Below, piece by piece: positions 22,214-30,049 of a stretch of 36,156 nucleotides of DNA. The position numbers and the translations under genes were made by a program. Origin of the DNA: Alphaproteobacteria bacterium. GTDB taxonomy: Bacteria; Pseudomonadota; Alphaproteobacteria; Rs-D84; JAERRO01. Numbering within the stretch: the stretch's first letter is position 1; each line of letters begins with the position of its first letter. Where the stretch lies: NCBI GenBank assembly GCA_016735395.1, contig JAERRO010000005.1, forward strand, positions 1 to 36,156, written 5' to 3'. The notes beneath the pieces are model-generated. The model saw nothing but the letters and a program-made list of their open reading frames with translations, did not search any database and had not been told where the DNA came from.

Positions 22214-23956
22214 ATGAATATAATTACTAGCCTTTTAAAATGTGGACTGTTGTTTCTGTTTTTCGTCTGTGCAACAGAACAAAATTTAGCATCTCAAGGA
22301 ACAATCAATACTGTTTTCAAAAGAAACAACTTTAATCCTATTCTAAATAAAGACGATGTTCAGAAATATAAAATTATCTTTAATCTACAAGATTACGGTA
22401 AAATTAGCGAAGCAGACGATATCATCGAATCTCTCGAGAGTAATATTCTCGTCCCCTATGTTCTAGCGGACAGATTCGTAGGTCCTTTCTATAGGACTAA
22501 AAGAAAAGAGTTCGAAGAGTGGATAAATAATTACAAAGACTATGGTGTCGCAGATAAAGTCGTTTCTGTCGCTAAACATAAAGGGATGAAAGTCGATGAT
22601 CATAAGGTCTCTGACAATAGTCAATTTCTATTTATGACTCACGATGTGACTCTGGAGAGAATAGATCCTAATCTTTTTCCCTCCTCTGTAAGAAAAGATG
22701 TCGCTCAATTTAAAAAATTCGCTAGAAGATTTAAAACTAAAAATGCTAGCGATATTCTAGATAAAATAGAAGGCAAACTTTCTTTAGAACAATTTTATCA
22801 ACTAAAATCTTATTTGGCTTTTGTCTACTATCTAGACGGGTATCTAGGACTAGCAGAGAAATTATCTGTAGAGATTCTAGATAACCACGATACTATTTAC
22901 TCCCATTGGGTACTAGGTCTCATTCATTACAGACAACAAAATTTTACAAAATCTTTATATCACTTTGAAAGTCTAGAAAAGATATCTAAAAATTATTCTA
23001 CTCATTATCAAGCTTCAATATTTTGGCAAGCCGTCGTCTTGTCTAGAATGGATATGTCTAAACGATCCAAAACAAAACTTAAAATTATTGCAGATAAATA
23101 TCCTCTCTCATTCTACGGGATGATAGCTAATAGTAGCTTGAAAAAGACTCCTAAATATATACGACGGAATGTCGATAAAATTAAAAAGAACGATATGAAA
23201 TGGATGATTCAATTTGAGAGGGGGGTTAGACTGCTGTGTCTACTTCAAATAGGACGGTTTCAAGATGCAGATCTGGAGTTGTTAAAACTAGTAGAATTAT
23301 ATGGAACAGAAGAATTTCAAGTATTATTCAAATTCGCAACAGAATTTAATTTGCCAGAATCTTCCAAACAACTTGCAGTTATTATAAAAGACGATCTCTC
23401 TAAAAAAAATGAGTTGTATATGTTAAGCTATACTAGAATCCCGTCCGTAGATGTAGCCGTTGAAAATGTAGACCGTTCTTTGCTATTAGCCATCATGAGG
23501 AGAGAGTCTAGATTTAATGTAAAAATAAAAAGTCGAAGCGGAGCTATGGGACTAATGCAACTTTTGCCGTCTACAGTCAGATTTATAGTCAACAAAAACG
23601 ATGGAGAAGGCATTCAACATAATCATCAACTTTATTTGTCAAAAATAAATATCTATATAGGCTCGCTTTTCGTAGACTGGACACTGAAACTTTCTTATGT
23701 AGATTATAATTTAATCAAATTTTTAATAGCATATAACGCAGGCGGAGGGAACTTGAAAAAATGGGAGAAACATGTAAAGTCAGATGATCCACTTATCCTT
23801 CTAGAATCTATCCCTTCTTTCCAGACTAGACAATATATTAAATATGTAATAGCCAATTACTGGATGTATAAAACCGGTATCAAAGAAGACTTCGATCTAG
23901 AAAATTTACTGATGGGAAAACACATTTTTGTCCCGAGAAATTCTGATGAGCGATAA
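22214..23956 (+). CDS. slt: Soluble lytic murein transglycosylase (Slt70-like)
   Basis: The 580-aa periplasmic enzyme cleaves peptidoglycan to 1,6-anhydro products. It has an N-terminal export signal (LLKCGLLFLFFVCATEQNLAS), a long alpha-superhelical region with TPR-like repeats (about 130-400), and a C-terminal SLT catalytic domain. The domain includes LLLAIMRRESRFNVKIKSRSGAMGLMQLLPST, with catalytic Glu about 431, and FLIAYNAGGGNLKKW. Length is close to Slt70-type enzymes. The ATG lies about 11 bases after AAGGA, a longer spacing than its neighbours. It overlaps rnhB by 11 bases if rnhB starts at 23946. With MltG it gives the region two different lytic transglycosylases. Confidence 0.94.
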   Translation: MNIITSLLKCGLLFLFFVCATEQNLASQGTINTVFKRNNFNPILNKDDVQKYKIIFNLQDYGKISEADDIIESLESNILVPYVLADRFVGPFYRTKRKEFEEWINNYKDYGVADKVVSVAKHKGMKVDDHKVSDNSQFLFMTHDVTLERIDPNLFPSSVRKDVAQFKKFARRFKTKNASDILDKIEGKLSLEQFYQLKSYLAFVYYLDGYLGLAEKLSVEILDNHDTIYSHWVLGLIHYRQQNFTKSLYHFESLEKISKNYSTHYQASIFWQAVVLSRMDMSKRSKTKLKIIADKYPLSFYGMIANSSLKKTPKYIRRNVDKIKKNDMKWMIQFERGVRLLCLLQIGRFQDADLELLKLVELYGTEEFQVLFKFATEFNLPESSKQLAVIIKDDLSKKNELYMLSYTRIPSVDVAVENVDRSLLLAIMRRESRFNVKIKSRSGAMGLMQLLPSTVRFIVNKNDGEGIQHNHQLYLSKINIYIGSLFVDWTLKLSYVDYNLIKFLIAYNAGGGNLKKWEKHVKSDDPLILLESIPSFQTRQYIKYVIANYWMYKTGIKEDFDLENLLMGKHIFVPRNSDER

Positions 23957-24644
23957 CTTGAAACTAATAGATTTTGATCAAAATGTCTTCGACGATGGCT
24001 ATAACTTCGTTTGTGGAATAGACGAAGTCGGGAGAGGGACTCTAGCTGGCCCCGTTGTAGCCTCTACCTTCCTTATAGATAAATATGCCTTCGACAAAAT
24101 TATACGATCTCCCATCGCGGGAATAGTCGACGATTCTAAAAAGGTATCTAAAAGTAATCGAGAGAAAATATATAACTTCGTACAGTCTTTTATAGAAGAA
24201 AATTCGGGACACTGTATATATAAAAATTCTACCGTCGAGGCAGAAGTCATAGACGATATAAATATTTTGCAAGCAAGTTTGCTAGCTATGAAACAATCTC
24301 TGCAAAGTTGTACCGATAATATAAAATATAATAAATTAAAGTGTCTAGTCGACGGTAATAAAATGTGGGACGATAATGTAGGTATAGATTTTGATACCGT
24401 CATAAAAGGAGATCAAAATAGTTTCCTCATAGCAATAGCTAGTATCATCGCTAAAGTTAGCCGTGATAAAATTATGGTCGACTTACACGAACAATATCCT
24501 CAATTTGACTGGAATAAAAATAAAGGCTACGGGACTAAAAATCATATGGAAGTAATTAAAAAAATGGGGTTCTCCCGTTATCACAGAAAATCTTTTCAAC
24601 CGATAAAAGATTTAATTAAAAAGATCGAAATAAAATCTCTATAG
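23946..24644 (+). CDS. rnhB: Ribonuclease HII
   Basis: The 232-aa enzyme removes RNA from RNA-DNA hybrids and excises single ribonucleotides. The four acidic catalytic residues are visible: Asp and Glu in CGIDEVGRGTLAGPVV, Asp in CLVDGN, and Asp in KVSRDKIM. The C-terminal motif NKGYGTKNHMEVIKKMGFSRYHRKSF is conserved. The ORF track uses TTG 23928; I prefer ATG 23946, which places the DEVGRG motif at the usual distance from the start and shortens the overlap with slt to 11 bases. The ribosome-binding site is poor, so translation may be coupled to slt. Confidence 0.95.
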   Translation: MSDNLKLIDFDQNVFDDGYNFVCGIDEVGRGTLAGPVVASTFLIDKYAFDKIIRSPIAGIVDDSKKVSKSNREKIYNFVQSFIEENSGHCIYKNSTVEAEVIDDINILQASLLAMKQSLQSCTDNIKYNKLKCLVDGNKMWDDNVGIDFDTVIKGDQNSFLIAIASIIAKVSRDKIMVDLHEQYPQFDWNKNKGYGTKNHMEVIKKMGFSRYHRKSFQPIKDLIKKIEIKSL

Positions 24645-24645
24645 G

Positions 24646-24674
24646 TTGACTTTAGTTTCATATTCCTCTATGAT
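24646..24674 (+). promoter_or_regulatory. Candidate sigma70-type promoter for the rpmE operon
   Basis: TTGACT, 17-base spacer, TATGAT, followed by an AT-rich leader and AAGGAA before the rpmE ATG at 24716. It directly abuts the end of rnhB. Confidence 0.55.
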
Positions 24675-24715
24675 ATATATAATATAATTTTCCCAAAATC
24701 TTTAAGGAATATATA

Positions 24716-24928
24716 ATGAAAAAAAATTTACATCCAGAGACTCACGAGAATCAAGTGACTTTTACTAATGGCGAAAAAATTGTTATCTTTTCTACAGTCA
24801 AAAAAGATCTAATTCTAGCCCGTGATTTATTTAATCATACCGCTTGGACTAAATCTAGGACGGAAGTTCTCTCAGGACAAGCTGGAAATAATTTTCAGAA
24901 ACGGTTCGGAGATTTCGGTAGCTTCTAA
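24716..24928 (+). CDS. rpmE: 50S ribosomal protein L31
   Basis: The 70-aa product begins MKKNLHPETHENQVTFTNGEKIVIFSTVKKD and contains NHTAWTKSRTEVLSGQAGNNFQKRFGDF, both typical of bacterial L31. The CxxC zinc motifs of zinc-type L31 are absent, as in many alphaproteobacterial L31 proteins. Length is normal. It has a TTGACT/TATGAT promoter-like sequence and an AAGGAA ribosome-binding site. It heads a four-gene run. Confidence 0.93.
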   Translation: MKKNLHPETHENQVTFTNGEKIVIFSTVKKDLILARDLFNHTAWTKSRTEVLSGQAGNNFQKRFGDFGSF

Positions 24929-24949
24929 TTTTTCTTTCGGAGGTTAACG

Positions 24950-25702
24950 ATGGACTTTAATTTGAGATTTCCTCTCGTAGGTTCTCCTAAACATAATCAA
25001 CTTTGTAGTATTCTTGATAATGCATGTTGGGGACTGAAAAGAGAACTGACAGAACTGCAGAATTTACAATCTTCAAAGTCTTCTTTAAAAGATTTTTCGA
25101 CTAAAACTTGGAAACGGATCGCCTATAAAATTAAGAGAAATATTGCAGAATCATATCCAGAGATAGAATTAATTACTTCTAATAAAGCTCCTTCTAGCGG
25201 AGACTACATCGTTGTGAATATTCAAGGTATAGACAATTTTGAACATGCTTTGTCTAATATATCAGTATCTTTAGGTCTAGTTCAAGAAGGGGAACTGAAT
25301 ATCGCCATAGTTTTAGATCCTATCGAAGAAATTATCTTTTCTGCAGAAAAGGGAGAAGGGGCTAACAGATGGACAGTAGACGGAAAATCTAAACTGCGGA
25401 TATCTCAAAGGACAGAATGTGAAGAATTGCTTTTTTCTCTTCATGTAGAAGATGTTCCTACGGCTTGTAAACTTATAAAACAAAAATATCATACTAAATT
25501 TAGAATGTCGGGAAATCCTATTTACGACTTGATGTTGTTAGCCAGTGGGAAGATAGATTCCGCTATTATTCAAGAGATGCCAAAATTTCAAATTAGTCCA
25601 GCTCTATTGATAGTAAAAGAGGCCGTAGGGGGAATAATCTATAATAGTCCATTTATTATTGCGACTAATGATAAACACTCTTGCCTTAACCTAGATACAT
25701 AG
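24950..25702 (+). CDS. Inositol-monophosphatase-fold protein, predicted catalytically inactive
   Basis: The 250-aa protein aligns along its length with the IMPase/SuhB family: DYIVVNIQGIDNFEHALSNISVSLGL (about 85-110), VVLDP-type AIVLDPIEEIIFSAEKGEGA, and MPKFQISPALLIVKEAVGGI near 210. The family's Mg2+ ligands are replaced. The Glu of G-E-E is Ser/Asn (ELITSN). W-I-x-D-P-x-D-G-T-x-NF reads YIVVNIQGIDNF. The late W-D reads FQ (about 213-214). The fold residues around these sites persist, so selection seems to have kept a non-enzymatic role. SuhB-like IMPases also act in rRNA antitermination, so a regulatory role is conceivable but unproven. It starts 22 bases after rpmE with a GGAGG site. Confidence 0.8.
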   Translation: MDFNLRFPLVGSPKHNQLCSILDNACWGLKRELTELQNLQSSKSSLKDFSTKTWKRIAYKIKRNIAESYPEIELITSNKAPSSGDYIVVNIQGIDNFEHALSNISVSLGLVQEGELNIAIVLDPIEEIIFSAEKGEGANRWTVDGKSKLRISQRTECEELLFSLHVEDVPTACKLIKQKYHTKFRMSGNPIYDLMLLASGKIDSAIIQEMPKFQISPALLIVKEAVGGIIYNSPFIIATNDKHSCLNLDT

Positions 25703-25717
25703 ACATAAGAGAAACCT

Positions 25718-26086
25718 GTGGCTAATATTTTTGAAAATCTTTCTACTATAATCTATAACTCATACTCGGTTAATACAGTCTCTCTAATTTCCAGTATTAT
25801 TACTACTTCGATAATAATAATAGTCGGATGGAGATCTTTTTTATATGTCGTAGAAAAATATTCTAGGACTTTTATCATCCAAATGTTAAGCCTAACTTCT
25901 GCATTTTCTATTTTGATGTATCTACTTTTAGCTAAACCTGAATCGACAGAATTGCTACCTATGTTTTTTATATCTGTTAGAATAATATCCCTCTTCATAC
26001 TGTCTTTTTGGATAATTTTTACTTTTGTCGAAATGAAGAAAACTATTAAGAAAAAATTACACCTCAATAAATCAGAGGATAAATAA
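25718..26086 (+). CDS. Small membrane protein, three predicted helices (unknown)
   Basis: The 122-aa product starts at GTG. Three hydrophobic segments are visible at about 20-42, 50-72 and 82-106, followed by a Lys-rich cytoplasmic-looking tail (MKKTIKKKLHLNKSEDK). No family motif is recognised. In some Alphaproteobacteria a MotA/TolQ/ExbB-like gene occupies a similar place after the inositol phosphatase homologue, but I see no convincing TolQ signature. It sits 15 bases after the IMPase homologue and overlaps the next gene by one base (TAATG), which suggests coupled synthesis of the two membrane proteins. Confidence 0.75.
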   Translation: MANIFENLSTIIYNSYSVNTVSLISSIITTSIIIIVGWRSFLYVVEKYSRTFIIQMLSLTSAFSILMYLLLAKPESTELLPMFFISVRIISLFILSFWIIFTFVEMKKTIKKKLHLNKSEDK

Positions 26087-26922
26087 TGTTATATTTTTTA
26101 CCTCTACTTGTACTTATAGGATTACAAATATTTATAGTAATAATGAAAATTTCTAGAAAAAGGATAGGTTCAGATTTTGTAATTACTAAAAAGTTGAAAC
26201 AGATTATATCTATTTTATTCTTTACTGCAATAATAATCTCTTTTACTCCAAATTTTTTGTGGGGAATTATCGCTATGATATGTTCTATGGTGGGATTTTA
26301 TATAGGATACAAAGCTACTACCTTCAAAAATAAAAAAAGACAAGTGAAATTTGAAGGGTTTGGAATTGTAACGGGTATAATAATAATCACCGCCGTCATG
26401 CTAATGAACCCGACATTTATATATACCGGCGGGGAATCTATAGGATTTTTGCAATTACTACTACTCGCCGACTCTGCAGGTATAATAGGTCTACTATTAG
26501 GTTTATGGTTGTTTCGTGGAATTTCTAAAAATAAGATGAAAAAATTTAATGATTCATTAGCCAATCTTCTTATATACCTGTCATTTTTGATAGGACTAAT
26601 TGCAATCACAATATTATTTTTAATAACTGGAACCTACTTTTTTTATCTACTGACTGTAGCAGTTTCCATAATTTTATCGTTCTGGTTTTGGTCTATATTA
26701 AATAGTAAAGAAATAGAAAAAGTTAAACTCTATTTTATAAGTTTCATATGTCTAGAGTTAAGTCTCGTTTTTTCTATGTATATCTTTGCAGTTATCGGAA
26801 CCGTTTTTTTGATAATGGCTAGAAGATATTATAACGATGTCAAAATAAAATCTCCAAAATTTTGGGTGAGATTTATTTTTACTTTAAAATCTAATGAAGT
26901 TAAAAAAATAAGAAAAAAATAG
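26086..26922 (+). CDS. Polytopic membrane protein, about eight helices (unknown)
   Basis: The 278-aa product is strongly hydrophobic, with about eight predicted membrane helices and short Lys-rich loops. A charged loop (RKRIGSDFVITKKLKQ) follows the first helix, and the C-terminus is basic (SNEVKKIRKK). GGESIGFLQLLLLADSAGIIGLLLG is its most distinctive stretch. I do not recognise a transporter or enzyme signature. It is the last gene of the rpmE run and converges on ftsY with six bases between the stops. Confidence 0.75.
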   Translation: MLYFLPLLVLIGLQIFIVIMKISRKRIGSDFVITKKLKQIISILFFTAIIISFTPNFLWGIIAMICSMVGFYIGYKATTFKNKKRQVKFEGFGIVTGIIIITAVMLMNPTFIYTGGESIGFLQLLLLADSAGIIGLLLGLWLFRGISKNKMKKFNDSLANLLIYLSFLIGLIAITILFLITGTYFFYLLTVAVSIILSFWFWSILNSKEIEKVKLYFISFICLELSLVFSMYIFAVIGTVFLIMARRYYNDVKIKSPKFWVRFIFTLKSNEVKKIRKK

Positions 26923-26928
26923 TTTTCC

Positions 26929-27834
26929 TTATAACTCGAAAGAATCTAAAAGGAACTCTAGATAACTTTCTGCGGAAAAGTTCTTAATAGTGTCTATAGT
27001 TTCTCCGTGACTCAAAAATAGAACCGGTAAATTCAATTCTTTCAATCCCAATATAAAACCGCCTTGAGATAATCCTTCTACTTTTGTCAAAATTATCCCC
27101 GTCAATGGAAGATAACTATTAAACTTTTTTACCTGTTCTATCGCAGACTGTCCGTTCGTCGCATCTAACACTTGCCATACATCAATGTCGATGTCGATCG
27201 CAGATTTTTTTGAAACAGTATAAATTTTCCCTAATTCTTTCATCAAAGCATCGTTGCTAGGTAGTCGTCCTGCCGTGTCTATAATTAGACGATCGGCCTT
27301 TTCTCTTTTAGCATATTCTATAGCTTTATAAGAGACTGTCGATGGCGAACTGTCTGCTAAACTGAAAAAATCGATACCTATTTTTGATAGCCACTCTTCT
27401 AACTGTTCTACCGCAGATGTTCTAAAGGTGTCGCATCCCGCCACGATTATCTTTTCTCCGTCCGCTTTGAGTCTATTAGCTAATTTCGGTATAAATGTAG
27501 TTTTTCCTGCACCGTTTACACCTACCACCATATGTATCTTCAATATAGATTCGTTTGTATCCCCCTTAAACTCTAACTCTTTAAACTCTGGGAGAAGTAC
27601 CCTATAGATGACATCTTTTATAAATCCGTCTATATCTGTAGAGTTCTTCTTTATCTTCTCACCTATCATTTTCGACAACGATGTAGACAATTTGAGGGGA
27701 AAATCAGACTCTATAAAATAGTCTAGAACCTTTTGAATTATTTCTTCCTGCGATATAGGAGACACAGAACTCCTAGACCCGAGAGTATTACTCTCTGAAA
27801 GAATTAACGATTTTATTTTACTAAATAACGGCAC
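26929..27834 (-). CDS. ftsY: Signal recognition particle receptor FtsY (NG domain)
   Basis: The 301-aa SRP-type GTPase docks ribosome-SRP complexes at the membrane. The N domain (about 1-95) and G domain are present; the acidic A domain of E. coli FtsY is absent, as in many bacteria. Motifs: GVNGAGKTT (about 105-113), CDTFRTSAVEQLEEW, DTAGRL (186-191) and ATNGQSA. The guanine-recognition motif, usually TKLDG, reads TKVEG (250-254), replacing the specificity Asp by Glu. GLSQGGFILGL then matches the usual T-x-KGG closing-loop region only loosely. It follows pgk on the minus strand after 27 bases. Confidence 0.93.
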   Translation of the reverse strand: MPLFSKIKSLILSESNTLGSRSSVSPISQEEIIQKVLDYFIESDFPLKLSTSLSKMIGEKIKKNSTDIDGFIKDVIYRVLLPEFKELEFKGDTNESILKIHMVVGVNGAGKTTFIPKLANRLKADGEKIIVAGCDTFRTSAVEQLEEWLSKIGIDFFSLADSSPSTVSYKAIEYAKREKADRLIIDTAGRLPSNDALMKELGKIYTVSKKSAIDIDIDVWQVLDATNGQSAIEQVKKFNSYLPLTGIILTKVEGLSQGGFILGLKELNLPVLFLSHGETIDTIKNFSAESYLEFLLDSFEL

Positions 27835-27861
27835 TGTATTCTTCTCAACTTAAATATAATT

Positions 27862-29118
27862 TTATCGTTCACTTACGGCTTTTATCCCTGGTAGAGAATT
27901 ACCTTCTATATATTCTATAAATGCTCCGCCCGCCGTAGAAACGAATGTGAAGTCATTGAATGTCGATGTCTCTATCAATGTAGATGCAGTATCTCCGCCT
28001 CCCGCGATACTAACTAGCCCGTTTTTCTTTGAACAATGAGCTATGTGTTTCGCCAATTCGTTCGAAGCATTATTAAATGGCGGTAGATCACTCCAACCTA
28101 CAGGACCACACCAGATAACAGTACTAGCTTTTGAGATTATTTCTTTGTATTTTTGTATAGTACTATCTCCTAGATCGTTGATAGTTTCGTGATCTTCTAT
28201 GTCGTTCGATGTTCGTAGAAAATGTTCGAAATGTTCTAATGTCTGAATTATGCTGTTGTCTACATTTGTAACATACATATCTTTTGCTACCATAATTTCA
28301 CATTTATTTGTAGTTGCACTAGTCAATAATTCTTCTACCAAGTGCATCTGCTCTTCAGGTGCATACGGAGATTTTCCAATAGATTTCCCAGCCCGTTTAA
28401 TAAAAGGACACGAGAAGGCACACCCCAACAATATATGACTAGACAATATTGTAAAATGTTTTATTAGCCCTATTTTTGTAGATACCTTGCTACCGCCTAC
28501 TAGACACACAGTGCTTTCTTTCTCCATTTTAGACAAAAAGTGATCTATCGTACTTAATTCTTTTTCTATTAGAAAACCTGCACAAGTATTTTCCATATGG
28601 TGAGTAATTCCTTCTACAGAAGCATGAGCTCTGTGTGATACCGCAAATCCGTCGTTTACATAAACTTCGCCCAACTGGGATAACTTTTTGCTAAACTCAA
28701 AGTCATTGCTACTTTCTAACGGAGAATAGCGGATATTTTCTAGCAAAATAATTTTAGAATCGCTCCCGTCGATTTTAGCTTTAGTCTCTTCTAAATTAAA
28801 AACTACTATGCCATCTACCTCCGTAAACGGATCTATGAATTCTACCTTTTCTCCGGTAAGTTTCGAAAGATTGTCTACGACTATAGACAGAGAATACTTT
28901 TTATCTATCCCTTCAGGCCGTCCCATATGAGATATAATAACGATTTTACTAGCAGATTTTTTAAATATCTCTTCTATAGTCGGAATAGTAGCCTCTACTC
29001 TATGATAACTCTTGACAGTTTTGATGTCGTTTATCGCCATAGGAACATTATAATCTACCCTCAAAATTACAGTTTTATCGCTCATCTCAACATTTTCTAA
29101 AGTCTTTAATTTGTTCAT
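27862..29118 (-). CDS. pgk: Phosphoglycerate kinase
   Basis: The 418-aa glycolytic enzyme transfers phosphate between 1,3-bisphosphoglycerate and ADP. Diagnostic sequences: VILRVDYNVPM at the N-terminus (usually R-x-D-x-NVP), ISHMGRPEG, LLENIRYSPLE, FAVSHRAHASVEGI, CLVGGSKVSTKIGLI, VIWCGPVGW and the nucleotide-binding GGGDTAST with FVSTAGGAFIEYIEG. The last commonly reads STGGGA, so Ala replaces one Gly. Length is normal to slightly long. It is transcribed with ftsY downstream; rpsU diverges from it. AAAGGA lies about seven bases before the ATG. Confidence 0.96.
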   Translation of the reverse strand: MNKLKTLENVEMSDKTVILRVDYNVPMAINDIKTVKSYHRVEATIPTIEEIFKKSASKIVIISHMGRPEGIDKKYSLSIVVDNLSKLTGEKVEFIDPFTEVDGIVVFNLEETKAKIDGSDSKIILLENIRYSPLESSNDFEFSKKLSQLGEVYVNDGFAVSHRAHASVEGITHHMENTCAGFLIEKELSTIDHFLSKMEKESTVCLVGGSKVSTKIGLIKHFTILSSHILLGCAFSCPFIKRAGKSIGKSPYAPEEQMHLVEELLTSATTNKCEIMVAKDMYVTNVDNSIIQTLEHFEHFLRTSNDIEDHETINDLGDSTIQKYKEIISKASTVIWCGPVGWSDLPPFNNASNELAKHIAHCSKKNGLVSIAGGGDTASTLIETSTFNDFTFVSTAGGAFIEYIEGNSLPGIKAVSER

Positions 29119-29147
29119 AATTTATCCTTTTATAACTTTTATTTTAC

Positions 29148-29174
29148 ATTATAATATCTTGTGCCGTTTTACAA
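29148..29174 (-). promoter_or_regulatory. Candidate promoter for pgk-ftsY
   Basis: Minus strand TTGTAA (29174-29169), 15-base spacer, perfect TATAAT (29153-29148), 30 bases before the pgk start. The spacer is short, so the -35 match is doubtful. Confidence 0.38.
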
Positions 29175-29202
29175 TAGATTTTTAATTGTTTTGTTTTAAT
29201 AC

Positions 29203-29231
29203 TTGATTTTTATTTTATAATTGTTTATAGT
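29203..29231 (+). promoter_or_regulatory. Candidate sigma70-type promoter for rpsU-rpoZ
   Basis: TTGATT, 17-base spacer, TATAGT, 33 bases before the rpsU ATG, divergent from the pgk promoter. Confidence 0.5.
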
Positions 29232-29264
29232 AATTTAATATCAAATATTTTGAAGGATTTTTTT

Positions 29265-29471
29265 ATGGTTAAAGTCGTTGTTCGTGATAATAATGTCGAT
29301 GCAGCTTTACGAGTGCTAGGTAATATTCACAAGAAGGAAGGTATCTATAGACTTTTGAAAGGAAGAGCTAGACATATTAAACCTACTGAAGTGCGGAAAT
29401 TAAAACGGGAAGAAGCCGTTAGAAGAGCTAAAAAAGATGCCAGTAAAAGAAGAACTATTTTCGGATTTTAA
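29265..29471 (+). CDS. rpsU: 30S ribosomal protein S21
   Basis: The 68-aa product MVKVVVRDNNVDAALRVLGNIHKKEGIYRLLKGRARHIKPTEVRKLKREEAVRRAKK matches bacterial S21 throughout. S21 assists mRNA recruitment on the small subunit. The ORF track begins at TTG 29250, but AAGGA at 29253-29257 overlaps that segment and is correctly spaced from ATG 29265, so I use the latter. It is followed by rpoZ after 29 bases, in a probable short operon. Confidence 0.95.
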   Translation: MVKVVVRDNNVDAALRVLGNIHKKEGIYRLLKGRARHIKPTEVRKLKREEAVRRAKKDASKRRTIFGF

Positions 29472-29500
29472 TATAAATATAAATATAATAAGGGACATTT

Positions 29501-29920
29501 ATGAAGACTTTCGACGATAGAAAATACGGACGATTCGAATTGTCATTTTTGGCTGCCTATAGAGCTAGAGCTTTATATGCCGGAGCGGAACCTCTAATAG
29601 AAAACACCCAGGACGACAAATTGACCGTAGTAGCACTTAAAGAATTTACCTCAGGAACCCTGAAGTTAGATGATATAAAAGACGAACTACTAGATAATGC
29701 TTTAAAAGAATCTACCTCAATATTAGACGGGATAGAAGAATATAATGCAGATCAAAAAGATTCTGTAGATAAAATCGATGCAGAATTGAATTTCTCTGTA
29801 CCTACTACTAGCGATGTAGAGGACAACCCTATAGATAAGAAAGTAGACGAAGAAGTTGTAGAAGAAAAAGTTGTAGAAGAAGAATCTAAACCAGTAAAAA
29901 GTCTACCCGAAGAGAAATAA
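29501..29920 (+). CDS. rpoZ: RNA polymerase omega subunit with long acidic tail
   Basis: The 139-aa product contains the omega core in residues about 10-70: RFELSFLAAYRARALYAGAEPLI, then DDKLTVVALKEFTSGTL, matching RpoZ. Omega binds the beta-prime C-terminus and aids polymerase assembly. The remaining 70 residues are acidic and low in complexity (VDEEVVEEKVVEEESKP), with a short in-frame DNA duplication in this part. Acidic tails are known in alphaproteobacterial omega proteins, though this one nearly doubles the minimal length. In many genomes rpoZ precedes spoT; here dnaE follows after 129 bases. AAGGGAC precedes the ATG. Confidence 0.88.
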   Translation: MKTFDDRKYGRFELSFLAAYRARALYAGAEPLIENTQDDKLTVVALKEFTSGTLKLDDIKDELLDNALKESTSILDGIEEYNADQKDSVDKIDAELNFSVPTTSDVEDNPIDKKVDEEVVEEKVVEEESKPVKSLPEEK

Positions 29921-29973
29921 TTTTAAAAGATAATATGTCAAATCAGTTCTCTATATTTAACTAAAATTTATAC

Positions 29974-30001
29974 TTGAATTTTTTTAACTTCTTTTTATAA
30001 T
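29974..30001 (+). promoter_or_regulatory. Candidate sigma70-type promoter for dnaE
   Basis: TTGAAT, 16-base spacer, perfect TATAAT, 48 bases before the dnaE TTG start. Confidence 0.5.
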
Positions 30002-30049
30002 TGAATATAAACTTTAATGTTTTGCTTGTTTTTATCATAAGGGATAACC

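Noticed and set aside
23999-24403. 134-aa minus-strand ORF
   Set aside because: Antisense to rnhB, whose catalytic motifs are intact.
25753-26067. 104-aa minus-strand ORF
   Set aside because: Antisense to the 122-aa membrane protein; hydrophobic codons create open antisense frames.
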